DNA from: a virus
DNA length: 42,891 nt
IMG/VR virus record: IMGVR_UViG_3300029908_000054
Location: 1 to 42,891 of that record
Reading direction: 5' to 3' (one strand)
The position numbers were made by a program, and so were the translations under genes. A model generated the notes under the pieces. The model was not told where the DNA came from, did not search any database, and saw only the letters and a program-made list of their open reading frames with translations. Position 1 is the stretch's first letter, and every line of letters begins with the position of its first letter. Below, one piece after another: positions 34,430 to 41,971 of this stretch.

Positions 34430-35848
34430 TTAAACGTTATTATATAACCCAGTTAAAAAGAATTGTGCTTCAGGCATATATATTGCTGGAGCACCAGCCA
34501 AAGAAGCTACAACATCTATTCTATTAACAGTATCTGCATTATGTAAATTACGACTAAACACACCTGTAAACAATCCCATAGCAGGAGAATCCACATTAGG
34601 ATCAATTTCGTTATATGTTAAATGAAAAGCTCCATTTTGTCCGCCCATAGCCGTTAAATCTAACATAACATACATTTTACCGCGTGGCACAAAAAATTGT
34701 TGAGCTGAAGCTAAATTTGTTGCATCATTAGGAGTTGTTTGTGTAGTTCCATTTGAATTTTGTTGTACCCACACATCATCATCTGCTAATAACGGAAATT
34801 CAAAACTAGGTGCATAATATGCATTTAGCTCTTTTACCATATCACCTATTTGGACGGATAATTTTTTATTACCCAAAGAAGTACCCGCAGCCATCATTAA
34901 ATTAGTTACAGCTTTAACATTAGGATGATTCATCATTGCTTGTAGATCAGCACCATTACATACAATGCCTCTAATATATCTACGATATTTTAAAAATATT
35001 GGGTTATTTAAAATATTTGTAATAGCAATAAACGGAGTATAATAAGGATCAATAGAAGAATAAGTCACACTACCGTCTGCATTTAAAGTTCCCATAGATT
35101 CGTACATTGCAATATAATTACTTGATGGGATGTTACTATTAATAGCTGTGCCACCATAGATAAAAGAATTATTAAATAAAGCTTGATTTAATAAATATTT
35201 TTTACGTGTAATTGCTTGTACCACTAAATTTACTGTATTATATGCTAATAATTGACCTATACCGCGATCTGCTAATGTAATATTTCCACGTTGACGTGCA
35301 AACATAATGTCTTTACTACCTAACGAAGTTCTAGCACCCCAAAGACCAGGCTGATATTCTAAAACATAAGTGTCAAGAGGTCTAACGGTTGGTAAAGTTG
35401 AACTATCGCCACCAAATTCAGGTAAAATACCTGTATTTCCAACTATACGATCTAATACAACTTTATATTGTGGAACGGCTTTATCAGGGAATGCCATAGA
35501 TAATAACGTATCTTTTTCAATACTAGATCCGACTTCTTGCACAATCATATTTAAAGTACCAGCTGTCCAATTACCTAAAAATGGTGTGTTAGCATCATCA
35601 CTAGACAATTGAATACCTTCAATAGTTTTTTCACTAAATTCTAAACCTTCTGCAAGTTTTTGTAATTTATCAATTTTATTAGTTACATTACCATCTTTTA
35701 CAATTTTTGGTAAAGCTTCGCTAAAAGCTAAAGATTTTTCTGATATTTCATCAATTTGATTTTTAGCAACATGTTTATTCCAATTTGCATCCCATGATTG
35801 TTTAAAATTAAAAGGAATGTTGTTTATTTTATCTGTTTCGTAATTCAT
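34430..35848 (-). CDS. Major capsid protein
   Basis: A 472-residue protein in the capsid position, after the protease/scaffold and small head genes. The length is suitable for an HK97-fold subunit with an N-terminal delta or scaffold domain (residues 1-80, charged and helical: KLQKLAEGLEFSEKTIEGIQ). Central and C-terminal regions (GIVCNGADLQAMMNHPNVKA, KMYVMLDLTAMGGQNGAFHL) alternate strands and helices. It should be the most abundant virion protein. The exact family would need a profile search. Confidence 0.75.
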   Translation of the reverse strand: MNYETDKINNIPFNFKQSWDANWNKHVAKNQIDEISEKSLAFSEALPKIVKDGNVTNKIDKLQKLAEGLEFSEKTIEGIQLSSDDANTPFLGNWTAGTLNMIVQEVGSSIEKDTLLSMAFPDKAVPQYKVVLDRIVGNTGILPEFGGDSSTLPTVRPLDTYVLEYQPGLWGARTSLGSKDIMFARQRGNITLADRGIGQLLAYNTVNLVVQAITRKKYLLNQALFNNSFIYGGTAINSNIPSSNYIAMYESMGTLNADGSVTYSSIDPYYTPFIAITNILNNPIFLKYRRYIRGIVCNGADLQAMMNHPNVKAVTNLMMAAGTSLGNKKLSVQIGDMVKELNAYYAPSFEFPLLADDDVWVQQNSNGTTQTTPNDATNLASAQQFFVPRGKMYVMLDLTAMGGQNGAFHLTYNEIDPNVDSPAMGLFTGVFSRNLHNADTVNRIDVVASLAGAPAIYMPEAQFFLTGLYNNV

Positions 35849-35865
35849 TTTTTACCCTTTCTTTC

Positions 35866-36423
35866 TTAATAAGCAAAAAGAATTTCAGAGCTATTGCTTG
35901 AATTCTCGGCTTGAAATTGTTTAGTTAATACACCAGAAGTAGTTTTAATTGCTGTATTTACTAACGCTATATCTGTTGCTGGAGTACCAGATCCATATAA
36001 ATATTGTTGTCTAATTACCCATCCTTGTAATTGCGTAGCAACTTGAATAGTGCCACTATAAACAAACGGTTGATTTGTAACTGGATCTAACAATGGTAAC
36101 GGATTTTTTAAACCTAAATCACAAATTATCATACCGTTCCAAACCGCTTGACCTGTATCAGTACTTGCAGGATCAAAATTAATTAATGCACCGGCTGTTA
36201 AATTTGCAAAACGACCAGTACCATCACCAACAGCATTGGCTAACATTTGCCCATTAAAATAACCTAAAGTTAAATTTAAACTTGGTAATAATTGTTGGCT
36301 TGGATTTCCGCTAACGGTAGTAAATCCACCACCAATTATAATTGATGTACCTTGTTTAGTCCAAAGTATTACATTTTGTGTATTAGCATAAGATAATCTA
36401 TTGCCGTCAATAGGGTATTGCAT
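35866..36423 (-). CDS. Putative head decoration or minor head protein (185 aa)
   Basis: A 185-residue beta-rich, Gly/Asn/Thr-rich protein (MQYPIDGNRLSYANTQNVIL) immediately upstream of the capsid gene, the usual place of a head-decoration protein. No sequence motif recognised. Overlaps the 101-aa coiled-coil gene by one base, with GGAGAAAAAAT as ribosome site. Confidence 0.5.
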   Translation of the reverse strand: MQYPIDGNRLSYANTQNVILWTKQGTSIIIGGGFTTVSGNPSQQLLPSLNLTLGYFNGQMLANAVGDGTGRFANLTAGALINFDPASTDTGQAVWNGMIICDLGLKNPLPLLDPVTNQPFVYSGTIQVATQLQGWVIRQQYLYGSGTPATDIALVNTAIKTTSGVLTKQFQAENSSNSSEILFAY

Positions 36424-36728
36424 TATTTTTTCTCCTCTTTATTAGTGAAATGTTTTTCTGCCATTTCAAGAATTTTAGATACTGATTCTCCATGAGATTT
36501 TACAGTTTCTTCCAGTGTGCACATTCTTTGATGCATTTCTTTTGAGCTTTCAGCAAAATGTTTCCCAAATCTTTCACCAAATTTTTTTTCTTTTTTTTCC
36601 ATTTTACGTTTTTTAATTTCAGACATGTTTTTTTCTTCTTTTTTAATTATTTGTTTTTCTTCTTGACTTTCTTTTTCTGCAAATTGTAAAAGAATTTCAT
36701 CAACTTTTTGTTTTAAATTTTTACTCAT
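36423..36728 (-). CDS. Highly charged coiled-coil protein, scaffold-like (101 aa)
   Basis: 101 residues, about half Lys/Glu, with long helices (VDEILLQFAEKESQEEKQII, EIKKRKMEKKEKKFGERFGK and MCTLEETVKSHGESVSKILE). Such proteins often serve as internal scaffold or are cut up by the head protease. It overlaps the 388-aa protease/scaffold gene by 4 bases. Confidence 0.55.
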   Translation of the reverse strand: MSKNLKQKVDEILLQFAEKESQEEKQIIKKEEKNMSEIKKRKMEKKEKKFGERFGKHFAESSKEMHQRMCTLEETVKSHGESVSKILEMAEKHFTNKEEKK

Positions 36729-37891
36729 TCTGAATATTCTCCTAATTGAATGGTTAAATTGTTAATTTGTTTTTGCAATTGAATTTGCTGATCTAAATAT
36801 TCAGATAAATATTTATCTTCATATTGTTTTACTTCTAAATTATTACCTAATTCAATAGCTATATAATTTTTTACTATTTCGGGTGAGTATTCTGATAATT
36901 TTAAAATATGAAGTAATTCTTTGTTCCGAGCTTCTTCAAAAGAATGATTTTGCATAATCATTTCTACATCTTGTGTAGATAATTTTTTGTTTTCTTTTTT
37001 ATTAGTAGTAGAAGCTGTTTTTTTAAATTTATCTATAGTTTCTTGAATAATTGATTCAGACATATCTATTTTTTTAGGTTGTTTAAATGTGCCGTACATA
37101 ATGCCCAAATTAACTTTGGGCATTGATTTCTCCATTAATTGAAGAGTTGCAGTATCTTGAATAATTAAATCGTCATATTTCCAAGGTTCTATACCACCAT
37201 TTTTAATCATTTTTGCTAAAATTATATGATTTGGTATAATTTTTTGTGATAATTCTTTTTCTTGTAATTGCAAATTATGCATTTGTTCTTGTAATTGAAC
37301 CAATTTTTTATTAATTTTTTTGGGTTTATTTTCTGAAATATTTTCTACAATAGAATGTTCTGACATTTCAAAACCACCATGAGCTAATGCTTCATTAACA
37401 ACTAAACTAACTTCTTTAATACTACCGTCACCACGCGTACCTATTGATGTATTTCTTAATAGATCATTTTCTATACGTTGTTTAGCTTCAGGATCTTTAA
37501 TAACGGCAAGACCTTTTAACGATAATTTATTTTCTACTATTTCTGTATATAAATAACCGCGAATGTGCCCTACAATATTATCTACATTGTCAGTATCATG
37601 ATTTTTAATAATGGGAATAGCTTCTACTTCTTCAGTAGATTTATTCCACCACGATTTTGCTTTGGCAAATATATTATTTTGACGTTTTTTTATCCAATTA
37701 TTAGTAGCTTTTAACGTATGATTAATAAAATCAGAGTTTATATCAACTTCTGTACCATTTTTATCATTAATTTTTCCAGCTTCGTATAGCAATAAAATAG
37801 GAACATGCAAATCATGGGTTGCAAATTTTCCATATTTTAACATGTGTTCTTGTGATATTTCTCGATCATGTTTTACATAATTAGCAGTCAT
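36725..37891 (-). CDS. Putative prohead protease fused to scaffold-like region (388 aa)
   Basis: First head gene after the large terminase. The N-terminal half (about 1-175) resembles phage maturation proteases: strand and loop around His98 (PIIKNHDTDN), GHIRGYLYTE, and RNTSIGTRGD with Ser149, followed by the strand EVSLV, giving a plausible His/Ser catalytic pair. The remainder is long charged helices (KINKKLVQLQEQMHNLQLQE and so on), like a scaffold domain removed on maturation. Family not certain. It has its own upstream promoter at 37959-37987. Confidence 0.6.
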   Translation of the reverse strand: MTANYVKHDREISQEHMLKYGKFATHDLHVPILLLYEAGKINDKNGTEVDINSDFINHTLKATNNWIKKRQNNIFAKAKSWWNKSTEEVEAIPIIKNHDTDNVDNIVGHIRGYLYTEIVENKLSLKGLAVIKDPEAKQRIENDLLRNTSIGTRGDGSIKEVSLVVNEALAHGGFEMSEHSIVENISENKPKKINKKLVQLQEQMHNLQLQEKELSQKIIPNHIILAKMIKNGGIEPWKYDDLIIQDTATLQLMEKSMPKVNLGIMYGTFKQPKKIDMSESIIQETIDKFKKTASTTNKKENKKLSTQDVEMIMQNHSFEEARNKELLHILKLSEYSPEIVKNYIAIELGNNLEVKQYEDKYLSEYLDQQIQLQKQINNLTIQLGEYSE

Positions 37892-37958
37892 ATTTATCCA
37901 GCCGACATCACGTCATCTTAATTTTTAAGTATTTGAAAATTAATTAATTTTCTCAGTT

Positions 37959-37987
37959 ATTATATCAAATATTATACAAAATATCAA
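37959..37987 (-). promoter_or_regulatory. Minus-strand promoter for head genes
   Basis: Minus strand TTGATA, 17-bp spacer, TATAAT, reading toward the protease/capsid genes. The -35 box overlaps the second copy of the direct repeat at 37962-38001, so a protein bound there would block or alter this promoter. Confidence 0.7.
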
Positions 37988-38001
37988 ATACATTATACAA
38001 A
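37962..38001. repeat. Direct-repeat operator candidate between divergent promoters
   Basis: Two copies of a composite unit, ATATCAAAT then ATTATACAAA (37962-37980 and 37981-38001, the second with two extra bases between the halves). ATTATACAAAATA repeats 21 bp apart, two helical turns. A third partial copy (ATACATTATA) follows at 38005. Likely binding site of the regulator encoded at 38049. Confidence 0.55.
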
Positions 38002-38014
38002 ATAATACATTATA

Positions 38015-38023
38015 TGTTATAAT
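38015..38023 (+). promoter_or_regulatory. Extended -10 promoter for the AlpA-like gene
   Basis: TGTTATAAT (TGn-TATAAT) on the plus strand with a poor -35, 26 bp before the ATG and next to the direct repeats. Divergent from the head-gene promoter. Confidence 0.5.
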
Positions 38024-38048
38024 AATGCATAATAATGTGAGGTATTTT

Positions 38049-38222
38049 ATGCAATTAATTACAACAAATGAATTAAGTAAGTTACTTAAAATTAGTAAAC
38101 AAAAAATATATAAAATGGTTCAAAACAAAGAATTACCACCCCCAATTAAATTAACATTAAATAAAATTAATGGCAAATGGAGATGGTTGTTATTTGATAT
38201 TGAAAATTGGTTAAAAAATTAA
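38049..38222 (+). CDS. AlpA/excisionase-like helix-turn-helix protein (57 aa)
   Basis: A 57-residue MerR/AlpA-type winged helix: TTNELSKLLKISKQKIYKMV (helix-turn-helix), then NKELPPPIKL and a final WLLFDIENWLKN matching the family's G-x-x-P-x-P-x-x-L ... W-x-x-x-x-I-x-x-W-L ending. GTGAGGTATTTT before the ATG at 38049 decides the start over 38025. It is the only plus-strand gene within the 29-kb late operon, wedged between large terminase and head genes. With its own promoter and adjacent direct repeats it is probably a transcriptional regulator of its own gene and of the head promoter rather than an excisionase, as no integrase is seen. Confidence 0.75.
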   Translation: MQLITTNELSKLLKISKQKIYKMVQNKELPPPIKLTLNKINGKWRWLLFDIENWLKN

Positions 38223-38229
38223 AATATTA

Positions 38230-39666
38230 TTAATTATATAACCAACTTCCATGTTTTCGTTTAAAAGGTTCTAATTTTTTGTAAACTTCAATGCCACCAA
38301 TTTGGTTAATTTCACTACCAATTCCATAAGCTAAACAATCTACTTGATCATCATGAGGGGCGGTTTCATTTTCCATTAATACATGTTTTAAATCAGCTCT
38401 AAAACATTCGCATTCTTCAAAAAATTTATTAGCCCAGTTGGCATTTTCTGGTACTAATACAAATTGATTTTTAATTAAACCTAATCCATCGTTAAGTCGT
38501 TGAAATTTATCTTTGACTGGTTTTAATTCAAAAGTAGGTATACCTTTGCGTGATAATCTAGTTATTAAACTAAAACCTGTTGATCCTGTTTCTAAATTAA
38601 TACCTTTTGGCGTAAATACACAATTTTGACCAATTTTTAACGATTTCCAATAGTTCCATGTATCTACAGCTAATTGTTCTACATCTGGTTCTAACATTTT
38701 AACACGAACAACATCTATTAAATAAATAAAATTATCGTTAACTGCTTTAGCAAAAAACATTAATACACTATAATCACTAGATGTTTTAACCGTACTTGCA
38801 CCATCAAAAACAAAATAACTTTCTTTAAAAAATCCAGGTATTTGTAATTTTTCTTGAAGATTAAATCTAGAAAACATTGATCTATTTAATACTACGCCAT
38901 AATCCGTGTAAGAAATATTCCAGTTTCCTTCTAAAAGTTTAGCTCTTTCTACTTTATTTTGAGCTTCAAGATTAGAAAGATAATTTGGATCATTTTCCAT
39001 TAAAATTTTATTATCTTGTAATAACGCAGGAATAAACGTTACTGATTTTGGATTACCAAATGGCAATAATTCTTCTTTAGTGTTGCCCCACAATAATTTT
39101 CCATCTTTACGTATAAACCACCTTAACACACCACTGCGTTCAGGAATAGCATATCCTGTATCTGGGTCTATCCACCAATCTATAAACCGTCTAACCCAAC
39201 TATCTTTATCAGGATTGCAAGTTGCTCTAATATAAGGTTTTATACCGCATGTTGAACGATTGCGTGATAATAAATAAAAAAATTGATGTTCGCTAAAATG
39301 GGTTACTTCATCAAATCCCAGCAATGCAATTTGACTTCCCTGCCAATTATATACCGCATTATCATTTTCCAAATGAGCAAATTTTATATTAGCACCACTT
39401 TTAAAATTCCAATCCATGTATACTTCACGTGGAGTGCCATTCACATCAAAATATAAATTTTTTGATTCTTGCCACAAACCACCAGCGTTTCTTAATTCAA
39501 CAATTGAACGTCTAAAAAACACAGCATTGAATTTTGGTACGTCAATGTGATAAAGTGGTGTCATTAATAACCCAAAACTTTTACCACCACCTGCACCTCC
39601 ACCATAAAGCCCAATATCTGCTTCACTGCTTAAAAACTCCATTTGTTTTTCTGATGGAACTATCAT
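38230..39666 (-). CDS. terL: Terminase large subunit
   Basis: A 478-residue DNA-packaging motor. N-terminal ATPase: Walker A GGAGGGKS at about 23-30, Walker B LLGFDEV at about 113-119 with catalytic Glu, coupling motif ATCNPD. C-terminal RNase H-like nuclease: SYFVFDGASTVKTSSDYSVL (first Asp) and HDDQVDCLAYGI (last Asp pair). It pumps DNA into the prohead through the portal and cuts concatemers. It follows terS and a 131-aa gene in the late operon and is the safest marker for classifying this phage. Confidence 0.95.
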   Translation of the reverse strand: MIVPSEKQMEFLSSEADIGLYGGGAGGGKSFGLLMTPLYHIDVPKFNAVFFRRSIVELRNAGGLWQESKNLYFDVNGTPREVYMDWNFKSGANIKFAHLENDNAVYNWQGSQIALLGFDEVTHFSEHQFFYLLSRNRSTCGIKPYIRATCNPDKDSWVRRFIDWWIDPDTGYAIPERSGVLRWFIRKDGKLLWGNTKEELLPFGNPKSVTFIPALLQDNKILMENDPNYLSNLEAQNKVERAKLLEGNWNISYTDYGVVLNRSMFSRFNLQEKLQIPGFFKESYFVFDGASTVKTSSDYSVLMFFAKAVNDNFIYLIDVVRVKMLEPDVEQLAVDTWNYWKSLKIGQNCVFTPKGINLETGSTGFSLITRLSRKGIPTFELKPVKDKFQRLNDGLGLIKNQFVLVPENANWANKFFEECECFRADLKHVLMENETAPHDDQVDCLAYGIGSEINQIGGIEVYKKLEPFKRKHGSWLYN

Positions 39667-40062
39667 TTAAGAATTTCTATTAATTTTTGTCATTTCTTTG
39701 ATTAATTCAAACCGCTTAACTTTATGCATAGTAGATTGAAAATCTTTTACATAACCATGTTTTATAGCATCTTTCATATCAAATGGTATAAGTTGGCCAT
39801 TGTCAGAAACATATTTATCAATATAAACAGTAATATCAACAATATCATTTTTGTGATGTTCATAATACCAATCCGGAACTGCAATTTCATCCCCAATTTT
39901 AACAGTAACATAAGGATATTTGTTTCTAGATGAACTAAGTTTTTTAGCAAATTTTTCCCAATCTTCGTCTTCTAATTTTTCCATGTTTTCAACTTCCATT
40001 TTAAATTTTTCATCAGGTATGTTATGGAATTCTGTAACAACATTAAATTTAACTAATTTCAT
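39667..40062 (-). CDS. Hypothetical protein between terminase subunits (131 aa)
   Basis: A 131-residue acidic/basic mixed protein beginning MKLVKFNVVTEFHNIPDEKF. The middle (NKYPYVTVKIGDEIAVPDWY) is beta-rich and the end basic. It follows directly on the terS stop and ends one base before terL. No family recognised; a packaging accessory is possible from position alone. Confidence 0.65.
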   Translation of the reverse strand: MKLVKFNVVTEFHNIPDEKFKMEVENMEKLEDEDWEKFAKKLSSSRNKYPYVTVKIGDEIAVPDWYYEHHKNDIVDITVYIDKYVSDNGQLIPFDMKDAIKHGYVKDFQSTMHKVKRFELIKEMTKINRNS

Positions 40063-40608
40063 TTAACTTTCTTTCTTAAAACGTTTATTTTCTGGTAAAA
40101 AAAACTTAACTGGGTTTTCTTTTTCAACATTAACATTATTTTGTATGGCAGTAGTAACATTACCTAAACCATTTGCATTACCTATTTTATCAACAGATAA
40201 CCCTTGCATTTGTAACAACCTTACGGCTTCCATAGTTGTTACTTCTTTAGTTTTAGTTCTACTAATAGTATCTTTTAAAACAAAATTATGCAAATTTAAT
40301 GCACCTTTGTGTAAATTTGAAATATGTTTAGCAAGTTCAAAAGTTTCGTCAACTTCCTGTTTAATAGCGTTTCCGATCATATCAAGTTGGTCAGAAGTTG
40401 CCACCTGTTTCATCTTATGAATATCTTCTTTAATAACAGTAAGTTGTTTGGCAATTTCTAGGCTCCAACCATGCTTTTTAGCGTGATTCATGATGGTTGT
40501 ATGCGATATTCCGATGTCTTTGGCAATTTTTCGCACCGGTTCGCCGCTTTCATATCGTGTGCGTATTGTTAACCAATCGTTTTCTTTAAGTGTTCTGGCA
40601 ACTGTCAT
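40063..40608 (-). CDS. terS: Terminase small subunit
   Basis: A 181-residue protein with an N-terminal helix-turn-helix (YESGEPVRKIAKDIGISHTT then IMNHAKKHGW, residues about 19-48), typical of small terminases that recognise the pac/cos region, followed by a long helical oligomerisation part and a C-terminal segment ENPVKFFLPENKRFK of the kind that contacts the large subunit. AAAGAGAAG precedes the ATG. It is the first protein gene of the late operon, 102 bp after a tRNA. Confidence 0.85.
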   Translation of the reverse strand: MTVARTLKENDWLTIRTRYESGEPVRKIAKDIGISHTTIMNHAKKHGWSLEIAKQLTVIKEDIHKMKQVATSDQLDMIGNAIKQEVDETFELAKHISNLHKGALNLHNFVLKDTISRTKTKEVTTMEAVRLLQMQGLSVDKIGNANGLGNVTTAIQNNVNVEKENPVKFFLPENKRFKKES

Positions 40609-40710
40609 GGCAACTTCTCTTTAAATTTTGTTGTTTTTTAATTGTTTGTTTAATTTTTGATTTATTAAATATAATGCTAAAGATAAATTCATAAATTATT
40701 CTTTTTAAAA

Positions 40711-40786
<76 letters not shown>

Positions 40787-40791
40787 ATACT

Positions 40792-40869
40792 AAAAAACAA
40801 AAACCCCGCTACAGTGAGAGAGGCGGGGTCTATAAAGTCATAAATGACTTATATGTTAACGTCTCTCAC
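40792..40869 (-). promoter_or_regulatory. Late-operon leader pseudoknot/terminator
   Basis: Minus strand: arm B GTGAGAGA (40869-40862); hairpin AAGTCA-TTTA-TGACTT (40850-40835); terminator arm A ACCCCGC (40829-40823); arm B' TCTCTCAC (40821-40814) inside the terminator loop; arm A' GCGGGGT (40809-40803), then TTTTGTTTTTT. The A-A' hairpin is a strong intrinsic terminator placed before the tRNA and the whole 29-kb late operon, so late transcription needs readthrough. B-B' interleaves with A-A'. Spacing B to A is 32 nt, against 31 in the replication leader. Confidence 0.75.
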
Positions 40870-40886
40870 CACGTTTAAATATTCTG

Positions 40887-40993
40887 GTATGTTAATAAAA
40901 AAGTTATATAAATAATAATCAACTTTGTTGGTGTGAGTGGTAATAGCTAAAACTTTAACATTATTTATAAAATACAATATTTTATTAACATAC
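40887..40993 (-). other. Structured 5' leader of the late transcript
   Basis: GTATGTTAATAAAA is repeated in perfect inverted form (40980-40993 and 40887-40900, 14 bp). Inside, ATTATTTATA and TATAAATAAT pair (10 bp), and CAAC-aaa-GTTG forms a small hairpin. The transcript from the promoter at 40997 would begin within or just before the first arm. There is no gene here. The structure could be a put-like antitermination RNA or protect the 5' end. Confidence 0.55.
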
Positions 40994-40996
40994 AAT

Positions 40997-41025
40997 ATTA
41001 TACATTATTTGTTGTCAAATGTCAA
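40997..41025 (-). promoter_or_regulatory. Late promoter, consensus
   Basis: Minus strand TTGACA, 17-bp spacer, TATAAT: both boxes match the sigma-70 consensus exactly. It reads to the structured leader, the terminator, the tRNA-Phe and terS, so it is the probable main late promoter, with regulation downstream by antitermination. Confidence 0.85.
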
Positions 41026-41042
41026 ATTATTTTTAATTTGTT

Positions 41043-41217
41043 AAATAAAAAATCCGGATTTACTCTAAATATTGAAATCCGACTTTACATTGGAAAATAA
41101 ATATTTTGTAAAATCTCGTAGCACAAAACCTTGTTTTCAACAAGTTTATATTTTCAATAATAGCACCATGTTGGGTGGTAAGTCGTAATTTCCGACACAC
41201 CACATTTTTATTAAGCT
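41043..41217 (-). ncRNA. Predicted structured small RNA (about 175 nt)
   Basis: An extended -10 promoter (41225-41233) and an intrinsic terminator bracket a non-coding segment on the minus strand. It contains a compound hairpin at 41175-41203 (GTGGT and ACCAC, inner GTCG/CGAC), a hairpin AACAAG-ttc-CTTGTT family at 41130-41144, and a terminator CGGATTT/AAATCCG (41081-41055) followed by GATTTTTT. No ORF of note. The loop of the terminator (AATATTT) is complementary to an upstream AAATATT, a weak version of the B/B' pairing seen in the two leaders. Confidence 0.55.
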
Positions 41218-41224
41218 CATTGTT

Positions 41225-41233
41225 ATTATACCA
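41225..41233 (-). promoter_or_regulatory. Extended -10 promoter for the predicted small RNA
   Basis: TGGTATAAT on the minus strand (TGn-TATAAT) with no good -35. The same nonamer is in front of the HAD-like gene at 42012-42020. Confidence 0.5.
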
Positions 41234-41309
41234 TAATTATTAAAAAAATAACTTATTTATGTTAATTTATTTTAAATAAAGGTATACTTAAGTACAAATA
41301 TAACAGCTT

Positions 41310-41374
41310 TTGGGGGGACTGTCCCCCCCAAGCCCCTCCGCAAATTAGTTGAAATCGAAGGATCTCAACTAATT
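41310..41374. other. G+C-rich double-hairpin island
   Basis: Two hairpins in an AT-rich genome. First, TTGGGGGGA / TCCCCCCAA (41310-41318, 41322-41330) with a 3-nt CTG loop. Then GCCCCTCCGC. Second, AATTAGTTGA / TCAACTAATT (41343-41352, 41365-41374) continuing across one mismatch into ATC/GAT with a GAAG tetraloop. No gene. Possible roles are a replication or nicking origin, a packaging signal or an RNA terminator; the lack of a following U-run argues against the last. Confidence 0.6.
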
Positions 41375-41575
41375 GTACATATGGGGTATTTATGTTGATA
41401 TAAAGTGTGTTGTTATATAAAAAGTTTACAACGTTAGCGTCTATGTACATGCTTCTACGTCAGTAGAGCATTAATAGCTACGCTAGAATAGTAGTATATC
41501 ATGTTTAAAACACACGTTGTCAAGTGCTATTTTTTAACTTGTTGATTTTATTAATAACTATTTTTAAAAATAACA
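41375..41575. other. Non-coding stretch with cloverleaf-like pairing
   Basis: No convincing gene. TAGCGT and ACGCTA (about 41433 and 41479) can pair around an inner hairpin GCTTCTAC-gtca-GTAGAGC with one bulge. TTGACA (minus, 41523-41518) has possible -10 boxes at 17 or 19 bp but neither is good, so a minus promoter here is uncertain. The stretch separates the HAD-like gene from the G+C-rich island. Confidence 0.4.
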
Positions 41576-41971
41576 TCAATTATACCTTAAAGTTTTTATT
41601 TTAAACTCTTTTTTAACCATTTTTAATACTTTTTTGTTATTGTCTATCAAAAAACTGATATTTGCATTTTCACCATCTGCAAATTTTAAAATTCGTTTTA
41701 TTAAAACACGTTTCATATCAACATCATTGTTTTTAAATTGATTTACCATTTGAATTGAAGGATTAAATATTAATGCTTTTTTTTCTTTTGCATAAAAAAT
41801 ATCTGACAAATTATTAAATAATTCGTTTTCATTAAAATTACCATCTGCTGTATAAAAATATATAAAATAGTCTGTAGATAAAATATTTATAAGTTCTTTA
41901 ATATTTTTATTTACTTTACCTTTTTTATTTAATACAGTGTTGTGAATATCAAAAATTATTGCATTTGTCAT
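41576..41971 (-). CDS. HAD-superfamily-like protein (131 aa)
   Basis: A 131-residue protein with HAD phosphatase motifs: motif I FDIHNTV (nucleophile Asp8 but His at the position usually Asp, Thr12 kept), motif II FYTA, motif III Lys within KRVLIKRIL, motif IV FLIDNNKKV. This resembles the phosphatase halves of phage end-healing enzymes and stand-alone phage HADs. The D-x-H change at the general acid/base may lower or alter activity. The small size leaves almost no cap domain. It is transcribed leftward from 42012, away from the pentapeptide-repeat promoter. Confidence 0.7.
   Translation of the reverse strand: MTNAIIFDIHNTVLNKKGKVNKNIKELINILSTDYFIYFYTADGNFNENELFNNLSDIFYAKEKKALIFNPSIQMVNQFKNNDVDMKRVLIKRILKFADGENANISFLIDNNKKVLKMVKKEFKIKTLRYN

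Noticed and set aside
41262-41450. 62-residue minus-strand ORF (contains GGAWGGQSPQ)
   Set aside because: It runs through the two strong hairpins and the G+C-rich island, has no convincing ribosome site and no protein-like pattern; better explained as non-coding structure.
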